Origin: Geodermatophilus sp. YIM 151500
Lineage (GTDB): Bacteria > Actinomycetota > Actinomycetes > Mycobacteriales > Geodermatophilaceae
DNA length: 40,175 nucleotides
Direction: 5' to 3'
Assembly (NCBI RefSeq): GCF_025716945.1
Contig: NZ_JAOVZT010000021.1
Coordinates: 1 to 40,175 of the forward strand
Shown here piece after piece: positions 8,613 through 16,604 of this stretch. The notes under the pieces are model-generated. The model saw only the letters and a list, made by a program, of their open reading frames with translations, did no database searches and was not told the origin of the DNA. A program made the translations under genes and the position numbers. Numbering within the stretch: the stretch's first letter is position 1; each line of letters begins with the position of its first letter.

Positions 8613-9055
8613 GGGCCTGCTCCCCCGTTCTGGCCGGTGCCGGTGATCAGGTCGGCGGTGCCGGAGCCCTCCACGGTGAGGGCGGAGATGCCGATCAGGC
8701 CGAGAAAGGTGGTTGCCTCGGTGATGGTGGTGGTCACGTGCAGGGTGTCGCCGTCAACGACGGTCACCGCGCCGGCCACGTCGTTGCGGTCGAGGTAGTC
8801 CTGCGCGGCGGCGACCGCGGCGGTCGGGTCGACCTGCACCTGTCCGGTGAGGGCGGCGGAGACGTCAAGGGCCTGCCCGCCGGCGCGGGCGGCCTCGTCG
8901 GCGATGGCGTTGGCGCGCTGGGTGGCGGCCACCTTGGCACCGCCGTCGACGGCCAGCCCGATGATGAGCAGCAGCCCGGGGACGAGCACGGCGAGGAAGA
9001 CGCCGATCCCGCCGCGCTCGGCGTCCGGCGGCTGGTGGCAGTGGTGGCGGGTCAT
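8609..9055 (-). CDS. TadG-like pilus assembly protein
   Basis: Encodes 148 residues. A short basic N-terminus (DAERGGIGVF) precedes a single helix (VLVPGLLLIIGLAVDGG), followed by the KVAATQRANAIADEAARAG heptad region typical of the Flp/TadG family. The C-terminal part is strand-rich and would lie outside the membrane. TadG-like proteins are pseudopilin-like subunits that help extrude or anchor the Flp pilus. It lacks the large VWA domain of classical TadG, as expected for the short actinobacterial form. It is coupled by 4-bp overlaps to the TadE gene upstream and the LysM-BTAD gene downstream. Confidence 0.8.
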   Translation of the reverse strand: MTRHHCHQPPDAERGGIGVFLAVLVPGLLLIIGLAVDGGAKVAATQRANAIADEAARAGGQALDVSAALTGQVQVDPTAAVAAAQDYLDRNDVAGAVTVVDGDTLHVTTTITEATTFLGLIGISALTVEGSGTADLITGTGQNGGAGP

Positions 9056-9477
9056 CGTTCGCGGTAGGCGTCGACGGGGCTGGTGAAGGACGCCTCGACG
9101 GTCACCGATCCGGGCAGGCCCGGGGCCAGCAGGTCGGCCATGCCGACCACGCAGGTGATCGACACGGTGACGTCGCCGGGCCGGCCCGGCGGGGCGGAGA
9201 AGCCGGCGGTGCCGAGGTCGACGGTGGTGCGCTCGCAGCGCAGGTCCTGGGCGGCCAGGGTGCGCTCCGCCTGGGCGCCGGCCAGGGCCGCGGCGGTGGC
9301 GGCGTCCCGGGCGAGGGAGGCCTCCCGGGCGGCGGCGCGGGCCGCCTCCTGCACGGCACCCTCGGCGATCTGGGTGCGTCCGGCGACGACGGCGAAGGAC
9401 AGCAGCAGAAGCAGCGCCGGGGCCAGCAGCGCCAACTCGACCGACACAGATCCCCGCTCCCTGACCAGGGCACTCAT
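9052..9477 (-). CDS. TadE-like pseudopilin (second copy)
   Basis: Encodes 141 residues from ATG 9477, fixed by the ATGA overlap with the first TadE gene; the longer frame upstream overlaps real coding sequence. The N-terminus RERGSVSVELALLAPALLLL is the TadE signature: a Gly-containing cleavage site, a Glu five residues later and a hydrophobic helix. An Ala-rich amphipathic helix (GAVQEAARAAAREAS) and a strand-rich C-terminal domain with cysteines follow. TadE and TadF pseudopilins are processed by a prepilin peptidase and prime pilus assembly. No such peptidase is encoded in this window. Confidence 0.85.
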   Translation of the reverse strand: MSALVRERGSVSVELALLAPALLLLLSFAVVAGRTQIAEGAVQEAARAAAREASLARDAATAAALAGAQAERTLAAQDLRCERTTVDLGTAGFSAPPGRPGDVTVSITCVVGMADLLAPGLPGSVTVEASFTSPVDAYRER

Positions 9478-9845
9478 GGCGTGGGCCGTTCGACCGGGCC
9501 GACGGCGGTCTGGGTCACCGACCACCCGGAAAGGCCGGGGAAGAGGCTGAGCGAGGTGCCGGTGACGGTTACCGCGATGCTGCTGGGCGAGCCGGTCACG
9601 GTCACGTCCCGGCCGGTGAGCAGGTCCTGCGCGGTCTGGTCGAGAAAGCCCTCGGCGGCCGACTGGGCGCGCCCGGTGGAGGCGGGCTGCACCCGGCCCT
9701 CGCGGGCGCCCTCCTGGGCCGCGCCTAGGGCGATCGAGCGGGCGTAGAACCACAGCGTCGCCTGGATCAGCGTCATCACCAGCAGCAGCACCACCGGGAA
9801 GGCGACCGCCAGTTCCACCGACGCCGCACCGCGCTCGCCGGACAT
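9474..9845 (-). CDS. TadE-like pseudopilin (first copy)
   Basis: Encodes 123 residues. The N-terminus has the TadE pattern GERGAASVELAVAFPVVLLL, and a helix region IALGAAQEGAREG follows. The start at ATG 9845 puts the cleavage motif near the N-terminus, as usual. A GTG at 9935 would add 30 Arg/Gly-rich residues and has no clear ribosome site. The gene follows the Flp pilin by about 100 bp and overlaps the second TadE gene. The pair probably corresponds to TadE and TadF. It is expected in the inner membrane and then in the pilus base or tip. Confidence 0.85.
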   Translation of the reverse strand: MSGERGAASVELAVAFPVVLLLVMTLIQATLWFYARSIALGAAQEGAREGRVQPASTGRAQSAAEGFLDQTAQDLLTGRDVTVTGSPSSIAVTVTGTSLSLFPGLSGWSVTQTAVGPVERPTP

Positions 9846-9942
9846 CCGTCGGCGCGCCACGCCGCCCGCCCGGCTGCCCTCGGCATGGCCAGGCCGGGAC
9901 ACGGCTGCAGGGCCACGCGGGCCGGCGCGAGCCACGGGCGGG

Positions 9943-10140
9943 CTACTGGATCTGGGCCGAGCGGGAGGTGACCGCGTTGGCGATCACCGCGACGAGCGCG
10001 ACGGCGATACCGATCAGCGCCACGGTGATGATCACCTGCTCGACCGACAGTGAGCCCCGCTCCGGCTCGTCGCGGAGCTCGCGCAGTCGGTCGCGCAGCT
10101 GTGCGCCGACGACGGTCAGGACAGTGAACAGCGAGGTCAT
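9943..10140 (-). CDS. flp: Flp-type major pilin
   Basis: Encodes 65 residues: a 29-residue charged leader, the sequence RGSLSVEQVIITVALIGIAV with Glu at +5 after a probable Gly/Ser cleavage site, and a short polar tail. Size and motif fit the Flp/TadE prepilin class, whose mature product is a roughly 36-residue hydrophobic filament subunit. It lies 30 bp after tadC and is the only operon member with real spacing on both sides, which would allow separate control of its level. The absence of a Phe/Tyr pair at the usual place makes it a divergent actinobacterial pilin. Confidence 0.8.
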   Translation of the reverse strand: MTSLFTVLTVVGAQLRDRLRELRDEPERGSLSVEQVIITVALIGIAVALVAVIANAVTSRSAQIQ

Positions 10141-10170
10141 CGGGGTGCCTCTCGGGTCGGGGTCACCGGG

Positions 10171-11085
10171 TCAGGTGGCCATCAGGCGGGCCAGTGCGGG
10201 ATAGAGGAACAGCAGGAGGAAGGCGATCGACAGCAGAGCGACGGGGGCGGTGAGCTTCTCGCTGGCGGTGTTGGCCGTCGCCTCCTCCTCGGCCAGCATC
10301 TGCACCCGCAGCGATTGCGCCCGGGCCCGCAGCGTCGGGGCGATCGACGCGCCCTCGACGGCGGCGACCGCGGCGATGTCGGCGACGTCGGCCAGCTCGC
10401 CGACACCGGTGTCGGCGGCCAACCGGCGCAGGCCGTCCCACGGCGGATCGCCGGCCAGCCGGGCGGCGACCAGCGCGTCGGCGAGCCGCCGGAACACCCA
10501 GCCCTCCCCCAGGGCGGCGGCCCGCTCCAGGGCGATGGTGGGGCCCTCGCTGGCGTCGCGGCGCAGGCTGACCAGGTCCAGGTAGGAGCACAGTGCCCGA
10601 CGCATCTGCCCCCGAGCCTCGGCGGCCTGGTCGCGCACGACGAGGTCGACGACGAGGAACAAGACCGCAGCCAGAGTTAGAGACCCGGCCACCGGCACCA
10701 CTACGGGCAGCCGGATGCCGGTCAGGCCGAGCACGGCGGTCAGCAGCGGAGCAAACACCGCGCCGAAGGCGGCCAGGCCGACCTTGCGGGCGGCGTAACC
10801 CTCCGGCGTCCAGCCGATCAGCGTCAACGCCTGGGAGGGCGCCCGCCGCCCGGCGGTGGGCAGCCGGGCCGCGGCCCAGGCACCGGCGCGGCCGGTTGCC
10901 CGCGCCCACTGGTCGCCTCCCTCCGGCATTGGCCCGACCGGGACCGGGGTCGCGCGCCCGTCGAGGCGGGCCAGCGCGTCGGCCAGCCGGGGCTGTTCGA
11001 CCACCAGAACGGCACGCAGCAGCAGGAACGCGCCGAGTCCGATGAGTGCGCCGGAGCCGATCAGCAGCGCCTGGGTGCCGCTCAC
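10171..11085 (-). CDS. tadC: TadC inner-membrane platform protein
   Basis: Encodes 304 residues from GTG 11085, set by the GTGA overlap with tadB. The longer frame upstream reads across tadB and is a shadow. An N-terminal helix is followed by a soluble stretch, two central helices, and the T2SS-F domain (about 165-285: ALCSYLDLVSLRRDASEGP and RAQSLRVQMLAEEEATANTA). A last helix (PVALLSIAFLLLFLYPAL) completes it. With TadB it forms the membrane platform driven by the TadA ATPase. Length and order (tadA-tadB-tadC-flp) are normal for the family. Confidence 0.88.
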   Translation of the reverse strand: MSGTQALLIGSGALIGLGAFLLLRAVLVVEQPRLADALARLDGRATPVPVGPMPEGGDQWARATGRAGAWAAARLPTAGRRAPSQALTLIGWTPEGYAARKVGLAAFGAVFAPLLTAVLGLTGIRLPVVVPVAGSLTLAAVLFLVVDLVVRDQAAEARGQMRRALCSYLDLVSLRRDASEGPTIALERAAALGEGWVFRRLADALVAARLAGDPPWDGLRRLAADTGVGELADVADIAAVAAVEGASIAPTLRARAQSLRVQMLAEEEATANTASEKLTAPVALLSIAFLLLFLYPALARLMAT

Positions 11086-11993
11086 CGGACCGGCACCTCG
11101 GCCGGCTCCAGACCGGTCGCCCGCCGGCTGCGGTCGGGGTCGACCAGGAAGCGGACCGACGGCGCAGGCGCGGTGAGCCGGCGCATCCACAGCAGGCAGG
11201 CGACGATCAGCGCGGCGATGGCGGCCAGCACCAGCTGCCCGACGCCCGTGCCGTAGGGCGCCAGGTAGTCGCCGTTGAGCGCGGCCAGCCCGGATGCGGC
11301 GACGGTGATCAGCAGCAGCCAGCGGGCGTTGGCGCGGGGCTTGGCGCGGTCGGCCTCGACTTTCCGGCGCATGGTGACCTCCTCGGTGAGGCTGCCCGCC
11401 AGCTCGGTCAGCACCCGCGCCAGCCCCGGTCCGCGCAGCTCCGCGCCGAGCAGCAGGGCGGCGACGACCAGATCCCCGGCGGCGTCGTCGAGGTCGTCGG
11501 CGAAGGCCAGCAGCGCCCGGGACGTCGGCCAGCGCGCCTGCAGCCGCGCCGCCAGCGCCGCCACCTCCGCCGCGATTGGCTCGGGGGCTGTGCGGGCCGA
11601 GCGGATCAGGGTCTGCTCCAGTCCGCCGCCGGCGGCCAGCACGTCGGAGGTGCGGCGCACCCACTCCTGCAGCGCCTCCAGCCGCTCCACCGCGGCGTTG
11701 CCACCGGAGAACTGCGCCAGCAGCCACGGCACACCGATCACCGCCAGCCCGGCCAGCACGCCACCGACCGGCCATCCGGAGGCCAGCCACACCGCGCCGG
11801 CCGCCACGGCGGCGGCCACCCACAGCGCCCGCTGCCGCGGCACCGCCGGGCGGTCGGTCCGCGCGGTCGGACGCGGCCGGCGGCGCCACGGCCCGGCCGG
11901 CGGCTCCGGGGCGGTGAGCGCGTGGGCGGCCAGCAGCAGGCCAGCCATCAGCAGGGCCCCGCACACGCCGGCGAGAAGCCCCGGGCCGCTCAT
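11082..11993 (-). CDS. tadB: TadB inner-membrane platform protein
   Basis: Encodes 303 residues from ATG 11993, coupled by ATGA to tadA. Helices at the N-terminus (about 1-25 and 62-100) precede a T2SS-F domain with RRTSDVLAAGGGLEQTLIRS and SLTEEVTMRRKVEADRAKPR, the conserved helical core of TadB. Two closing helices follow near 230-285. It serves as half of the assembly platform that TadA drives to add pilin subunits. The gene sits directly between tadA and tadC, as in other Tad loci, and no defect is visible. Confidence 0.88.
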   Translation of the reverse strand: MSGPGLLAGVCGALLMAGLLLAAHALTAPEPPAGPWRRRPRPTARTDRPAVPRQRALWVAAAVAAGAVWLASGWPVGGVLAGLAVIGVPWLLAQFSGGNAAVERLEALQEWVRRTSDVLAAGGGLEQTLIRSARTAPEPIAAEVAALAARLQARWPTSRALLAFADDLDDAAGDLVVAALLLGAELRGPGLARVLTELAGSLTEEVTMRRKVEADRAKPRANARWLLLITVAASGLAALNGDYLAPYGTGVGQLVLAAIAALIVACLLWMRRLTAPAPSVRFLVDPDRSRRATGLEPAEVPVR

Positions 11994-13408
11994 CGCCGTC
12001 CCCCGGCCGCGCCGGCCCAGCGCCCGTGACTGGGCCGCAGCCAGTGGGGGTCGAAGCCGACCCGCACGTAGTCGGCCAGGTCCACCGGGTCGTGCTCGGG
12101 CACCGCCCGTCCGTCTGGCCCGGGGGCGAAGACGTCGGTGACCGCCGGGCGCCCGCCCTCCCCGATGCCGTTGCACTCGACGACCTGGCTGATGAACCGG
12201 TGACGCTGCCCGCCGATCCACCGCTCGTCGACGGTGCTGATGTGCACGATCAGGTCGATCGCCGACGCGCACGACCGGTAGGCGTGCTCCGGGGTGACCG
12301 CGGCGCGGCCGCGCATGCACAGGTTGGCCAGCCGCTCGAAGGCGTGGTGGGCCGAGCGGGCGTGCAGGGTGCACGCCGAGCCGCCCTCACCGGCCTCCAT
12401 CACCTCGATCAGCGGCCAGGCCTCCTCGCCGCGGACCTCGCCCAGCCAGACCCGACTGACGTTCATCACCAGCGCCTGCTCGACCAGCTCGGTGAGCGTC
12501 ACCTCGCCGAGGCGGCGGCCGTCCGGGCCGCGCTCGCCGGTGCCCTCCCGGGCCTCGAACGGCACCACCCGCGGGTGTCGGTCGGGCAGCTCGTGCAGCA
12601 GCAGCTCGAAGTGCTTCTCGATGGTGGCGAGGTTCTCGCCCACCGGGAGCTCGTTGGCCAGCGCCCGCAGCAACAGGGTCTTCCCCGCGCCTTGCCCGCC
12701 GGTGACCACGATGTTCTTGCGCGCCCGCACCGCGGCCCGCAGGAACTCCGCCAGCGGCCGGTCGATCGCCCGCAGCCCAACCAGGTCGTCGAGGTCGACG
12801 TTACGGATCCGGTGCCGGCGGATCACCAGCTGCGGCCGCGACACGGTCTCGATCACCGCCGCGAGCCGGGAGCCGTCGGGCAGCCGCATCGTCAGCAGCG
12901 GGCTCGCCGTGGTCAGCGTCCGCTCGGCGCGGCCCAGCCGGGCGGCGATGTGCTGCAGCTGCCGGACCAGGTCCTCGTCGGAGTCGGCGATCGGGTCGAC
13001 CCGGACGTCGCGGCCGTCGGCGTAGCCGATCCACACGTTGTCGTGCCCGTGCGCCTCAATGTTCTCCACTTCCGGGTCGTCCACGTGAGGCTGCAGCCGG
13101 CCCAGGCCGAACTGGGCGGCAATCACAGCCTCGGCGATCGCCCGCTCCTCATCCGGCGTAGGCACCACCTGCCCGGCGCGCATCCGGGTCCTCACCAGCT
13201 CGTCGATCCCGTCCTGGACGAGGGTGCGGGCCAGCTCCTGCTGCGCCACCGTGCTGAGCGTCGGGCGACGCTTGAGCTCCTCCGCCAGCGCCGTCGCCGT
13301 CACCTCGTGGAGCCGGCGCACCAACGCCCAGTCCACCGATGCCGGCGACGCCTCGAGTCGTCGAGGCACGGGCCCGGGGGCGAGGAACTCGGTGAAGTCA
13401 GCGGACAC
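11990..13408 (-). CDS. tadA: TadA/CpaF secretion ATPase
   Basis: Encodes 472 residues from GTG 13408. The N-terminal helical domain leads to the CpaF-type NTPase core. Walker A is GGQGAGKT at 237-244, and the Walker B-like strand RVWLGEVRGEEA lies near 319-330. Arg and His residues typical of the family follow in GEGGSACTLHARSAHHAFERL. It hydrolyses ATP in the cytoplasm as a hexamer to power pilus extension and perhaps retraction. The gene overlaps tadZ by 11 bp and tadB by 4 bp. All key motifs are intact, so the motor should be functional. Confidence 0.93.
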   Translation of the reverse strand: MSADFTEFLAPGPVPRRLEASPASVDWALVRRLHEVTATALAEELKRRPTLSTVAQQELARTLVQDGIDELVRTRMRAGQVVPTPDEERAIAEAVIAAQFGLGRLQPHVDDPEVENIEAHGHDNVWIGYADGRDVRVDPIADSDEDLVRQLQHIAARLGRAERTLTTASPLLTMRLPDGSRLAAVIETVSRPQLVIRRHRIRNVDLDDLVGLRAIDRPLAEFLRAAVRARKNIVVTGGQGAGKTLLLRALANELPVGENLATIEKHFELLLHELPDRHPRVVPFEAREGTGERGPDGRRLGEVTLTELVEQALVMNVSRVWLGEVRGEEAWPLIEVMEAGEGGSACTLHARSAHHAFERLANLCMRGRAAVTPEHAYRSCASAIDLIVHISTVDERWIGGQRHRFISQVVECNGIGEGGRPAVTDVFAPGPDGRAVPEHDPVDLADYVRVGFDPHWLRPSHGRWAGAAGGRR

Positions 13409-14201
13409 GGCTGGCTCCGACCGTGGTCACCGACGCGGGCACCGGCGCCGGCGGTGGCATCAGCCGGGATTCGTGCGCCGCGGCGGACTCGACCAACCGG
13501 GTCGCGACCGTCCGGGCGGCCCGCAGCAGCGCCGACTGGGCGAACAGCCGGCCCGCCGGTGCGCCGTCGCTGAGCACCGCCGCCGCCTTCTGGTCCCGCG
13601 GCAGCGATCCGACGACCGGAACGCCGAGCGCCTCGCCGATCTCTCGCTCGCCGTACGGCTCCCCCGGCCCGATCACCAGCGTGCCGAGCATGCCCGGGCA
13701 GGTTTCCCGCTCTCGGAGTTCGGCGATCGCCCGCGTCGCCGCTCGCACGGCGCGCAGCGAAGAGCCGGTGGCCAGGACCACGGCGGCGGCCCGATGGGCC
13801 ACGGCGGCCGGGAAGTGCTCGGCGCGCAGCCGCCCGCAGTCGGCGACCACATCGATCGCGCCGTCCTCCACCGCCGCCAGCGCGGCGGCCAGCCGATCCC
13901 AGTCCACGTGTCGGGCGCTCGCGGGGTCGGCCAGGCCGGGCAACAGTCGCGCCCGCCCCTCGGAGTCCAGCCGCAGCAGCTGGCTGTCCAGGTGACGGGC
14001 CGGCCCACCCCGCCTCGCCGCGAGCTCCAGGTCGGCCAGCCCGCCCGCGGATATCTCACCTCGGCCGTATCCGGCCAACACGTCCCCGCCGGCCGGATCC
14101 AGCTCGGCCAGGACCACCGGCCGCGGCCAGGACAACGCCAACGCCAGCGCGCTGGTGGTCACCCCCGGGGCGCCCTTGGCCGAACACAGCGCGATCAACA
14201 C
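13398..14201 (-). CDS. tadZ: TadZ/CpaE-like ATPase (localization factor)
   Basis: Encodes 267 residues from GTG 14201. The N-terminal strand ends in KGAPGVTTSA (9-18), a ParA/MinD deviant Walker A that keeps the signature Lys9 but has Val14 where the catalytic lysine normally sits. LAELDPAGGD matches the family's Walker A' region and VVADCG the Walker B strand. It lacks the N-terminal receiver-like domain of Gram-negative TadZ, as is usual in actinobacteria. It probably recruits TadA to a pole or focus. It lies 14 bp after the SAF gene and overlaps tadA. Confidence 0.8.
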   Translation of the reverse strand: MLIALCSAKGAPGVTTSALALALSWPRPVVLAELDPAGGDVLAGYGRGEISAGGLADLELAARRGGPARHLDSQLLRLDSEGRARLLPGLADPASARHVDWDRLAAALAAVEDGAIDVVADCGRLRAEHFPAAVAHRAAAVVLATGSSLRAVRAATRAIAELRERETCPGMLGTLVIGPGEPYGEREIGEALGVPVVGSLPRDQKAAAVLSDGAPAGRLFAQSALLRAARTVATRLVESAAAHESRLMPPPAPVPASVTTVGASRVR

Positions 14202-14215
14202 GGCAACGGTCCCGC

Positions 14216-14902
14216 CTACTCGCCGGCCACCACAACGATGGCGACCAGACCCACAGCGGCACGGGCGGCGACGTCCGGCCCGACGGCCGCGTCGACGAGC
14301 ACATCGACCACGCGCAGGCCGTCGGTTCCCGGTGGACCGCTCTGCACCACCGTCGCCTCCACCGCCCTCGGGGCTCCCCCCTCGGTCGGGGCTGGAGCGC
14401 TGCCGGCGGCCACCGGCACCAGGAGGACGGCATCGCCCGGGCGCAGCGCGGTCGTCGGCAGCTGCACCGCCGACACCCCGACCCCGACCAGCTGCTGGCC
14501 GGGAGCCGGAAGGCGCTGATCGGTCAGCGCGTCACGGGTGAGCAGCGAGCCCGGCGCCAGGGTGGTCGCCGCGATCAGGCCGATCACCTGGTCGCGGTCG
14601 CCGTACGGGATGGGCTTCAACGCCGGATCGGCCGAGATTCTCGCCTCCACCAGGTCGGCGGCGGTGAGGGTCTGCCCCCAGGGCACCTCCCGCGCGACCG
14701 CGATCACCGGGGACGTCTGCCCCAGCGACGTCGCCAGATAGGCCGCGCCGAGCGCACCGAGGACCACCATGGTCACGGCCAGGGCCAGCAGGGCCGGACG
14801 GCGGCGGCGACGCGGTGGCTGCAGCACCGGCGCCCGGGACAGCCCGTTGACCGCCGGGGACAAGGGCGGTGCGCCGGTCTTCGACGGCTGAGTGGCAGTC
14901 AT
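14216..14902 (-). CDS. CpaB/RcpC-like SAF-domain protein
   Basis: Encodes 228 residues. A Pro/Arg-rich cytoplasmic tail and one helix (about 37-60) are followed by a SAF domain (about 64-125) with REVPWGQTLTAADLVEARIS and LAPGSLLTRDAL. A strand-rich C-terminal half similar to RcpC/CpaB completes it. These proteins gate or stabilise the pilus channel outside the inner membrane and are among the best markers of Tad loci. The start is fixed by an ATGA overlap with the secreted PKD-like gene. The Gram-negative secretin partner is absent, as expected. Confidence 0.82.
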   Translation of the reverse strand: MTATQPSKTGAPPLSPAVNGLSRAPVLQPPRRRRRPALLALAVTMVVLGALGAAYLATSLGQTSPVIAVAREVPWGQTLTAADLVEARISADPALKPIPYGDRDQVIGLIAATTLAPGSLLTRDALTDQRLPAPGQQLVGVGVSAVQLPTTALRPGDAVLLVPVAAGSAPAPTEGGAPRAVEATVVQSGPPGTDGLRVVDVLVDAAVGPDVAARAAVGLVAIVVVAGE

Positions 14903-15807
14903 CGGTGGCTCCCGTCCTGGTTGAGGACGTGCAGCTCGCCTACGAACAGCTCCGCCGACGACGACAGCTCCAGCGTCTCGGTGCCTGACAGCCCCCCGCC
15001 GGACCAGGTGATCGTCCACGTGCTCGTCGCGGTGATCGGCCAGGGTCCGCCACCGGGGACATGGCGGCTTGAGGCCTGCGCATAGACATGGCCGCAGTCC
15101 GGGGACTCTCCCTCGGCGCCCGGCGGGTACGGCGTCCCGGCGCCACAGACCACCGTGGTGCCGTCCCCCATGTTCCAGACGATGCTGCTGACCTCCCCCA
15201 CGGCGGCGACCGTGACGCCACCGGCCGACACCGACTGCCGGGTCGGCCCGAGGAACTCCTCCCCGCGCTCGGTCCACATCCACACCGGCAGACCCACCAG
15301 ACCACTGGTGGACCCGGGTGGCGGCGCCATCCGGATCTCCGGGGCGCGCATGACCAGCGACGCGATCGCCTGCTCCGCCAGAACACGCGGGTCCACGGGC
15401 GGTCCGGCAGGCGGAGCGGAGCCGTTCGGTACAAACACGAGCATCGTGGTGAGACCCGAGCCGTCCACTCGTGGACAGACCTTGGCGTACATCGCTCCGT
15501 CGGCCGGGGACTGTCCCTGCCACAGGGCACTCGTCGATGGCGGCTGCGGCTGCGCCACCGTGTACGTGCACGGGTTCTGGGGCGAGGCGTCTCCGCCAGC
15601 CGGCTGTCCCCCACCCGGGCTGACAGCGCCGGCTACGGACTCGGCGTCCGCATCCTGACCCGGTGAAGTCGCCTCGACCAGGCAGATGCCGGTCTGCGCA
15701 TCCTGCTTGGCGCAGTCGACGGGTGGGGCCGCCATGGCGTTGTCCAGGCCACCGGAGGCGGCGAGGATCGCGGCCGCCAGCAAGGCCGCGCGTGACACCT
15801 TCAGCAC
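14899..15807 (-). CDS. Secreted PKD-like protein of the Tad operon
   Basis: Encodes 302 residues from GTG 15807, overlapping the lipoprotein gene by 7 bp. A signal peptide ends near Ala26-Ala27. A disordered Gly/Pro/Ala region follows, then a domain with VWNMGDGTTVVCGAG, two cysteines (CGAGTP... and SPDCGHVYAQ) and WTITWSGG. That is the pattern of a PKD-type beta sandwich with a disulfide. Such proteins recur in actinobacterial Tad operons and probably act at the cell surface as adhesin or pilus-base parts. The specific role is unknown. Confidence 0.75.
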   Translation of the reverse strand: MLKVSRAALLAAAILAASGGLDNAMAAPPVDCAKQDAQTGICLVEATSPGQDADAESVAGAVSPGGGQPAGGDASPQNPCTYTVAQPQPPSTSALWQGQSPADGAMYAKVCPRVDGSGLTTMLVFVPNGSAPPAGPPVDPRVLAEQAIASLVMRAPEIRMAPPPGSTSGLVGLPVWMWTERGEEFLGPTRQSVSAGGVTVAAVGEVSSIVWNMGDGTTVVCGAGTPYPPGAEGESPDCGHVYAQASSRHVPGGGPWPITATSTWTITWSGGGLSGTETLELSSSAELFVGELHVLNQDGSHR

Positions 15808-16400
15808 GGTCGATCCGTCAACGGGTCAAGCTGGTTGACCAGCCACGGGGATCCTTGTTCGGCCTCGTAGCGGGTCACGGTGATGTCCCAGACGTAACGC
15901 GGCGGAGTCCCCGGTGGCACGACCTCGCCGGTCTCCACCTTCACCACCCGCGTGCTCTGGCTGTCGTAGCAGCCCGTGATCCTCACGGTCGGCCCTTCGG
16001 GAGACGCCAGATCCACGGTCGTGACCTCCAGGTCGACCGCGGTGTCGCCTTCCTGGCGGAGGCCGATCGTTGCGTAGTCCCGAACCGCCGTGACGGCGAG
16101 CAGGGCGGCGGGATCGCCGGCGAATCGCCGGATCTCCGGTTCCCAGTCCCTAGCGCCAGGGTCTCTCTTGGCTGCGTCGGTTACGCGCAACATCTCGTTG
16201 ACGACCGCGGTGGCGGCTTCCGCCGCCTCTTCTTCGGGAGTCGGCGCATTGCTCGTTGCGGGAGCAGTAGTCGGGGTCCGCGAAGCTGACGACGTCGTCG
16301 CGCTCGGCGACGCGCCCTCTGGACTGGCCTCACCTTCCGTGCAGCCGGCGACGGACAGCAGCGCAAGGAGTACGCCAGCCGTCCACCGCCGCCCGCTCAT
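15801..16400 (-). CDS. Secreted lipoprotein of the Tad operon
   Basis: Encodes 199 residues from ATG 16400. The signal peptide ends in the lipobox VAGC (Cys20), followed by a Ser/Thr/Pro linker and a roughly 130-residue NTF2-like-sized domain (ATAVVNEMLRVTDAAKRD... VWDITVTRYE). It would be tethered to the outer face of the membrane. A longer frame from GTG 16571 reads through the upstream 41-residue gene and was not used. The start is fixed by an ATGA overlap with that small gene. It probably assists assembly or wall passage of the pilus. Confidence 0.75.
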   Translation of the reverse strand: MSGRRWTAGVLLALLSVAGCTEGEASPEGASPSATTSSASRTPTTAPATSNAPTPEEEAAEAATAVVNEMLRVTDAAKRDPGARDWEPEIRRFAGDPAALLAVTAVRDYATIGLRQEGDTAVDLEVTTVDLASPEGPTVRITGCYDSQSTRVVKVETGEVVPPGTPPRYVWDITVTRYEAEQGSPWLVNQLDPLTDRPC

Positions 16401-16522
16401 CGCGAGTGCCCTCGCCGGGCCCGCAGGCTGGCCTCCTGCACGAGGACAGCCGCCACCGCTCGATTCATCGGGCTCAAGACCGCGCCGGCCCATGTCACGG
16501 TCGGTTCTGTTGTGCGGGCCAT
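16397..16522 (-). CDS. 41-residue peptide heading the Tad operon
   Basis: The frame starts at ATG 16522 with an excellent ribosome site (GGGAGGT, 4 bp spacing) and ends in an ATGA overlap with the lipoprotein gene. The product is a small basic peptide: MARTTEPTVTWAGAVLSPMN, a short amphipathic helix (AVAAVLVQEASLRAR) and a basic end. It has no signal peptide and matches no family known to me. It may be a coupling leader or a small accessory protein. The longer frame from 16669 would overlap the regulatory motif and is unlikely. Confidence 0.6.
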   Translation of the reverse strand: MARTTEPTVTWAGAVLSPMNRAVAAVLVQEASLRARRGHSR

Positions 16523-16581
16523 GGGCACCTCCCTGGGCAGTGGGCGGGAAATTACCACCGGAATCGCCCACGGAGCCAAGC

Positions 16582-16603
16582 CCTTCCTCCAGTAATTCTC
16601 CTG
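16582..16603 (-). promoter_or_regulatory. GGAGAATTACTGG motif upstream of the Tad operon
   Basis: Minus strand 16603-16582 reads CAGGAGAATTACTGGAGGA. It lies about 60 bp upstream of the 41-residue gene and just past the stop of the XRE regulator. It matches the paired copies at 3659-3675 and 3750-3767. It is a probable operator or promoter element shared by the two operons. Confidence 0.45.
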
Positions 16604-16604
16604 T

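Noticed and set aside
9478-9753. N-terminal extension of the second TadE gene
   Set aside because: It overlaps the first TadE gene in another frame, and the ATGA overlap fixes the start at 9477.
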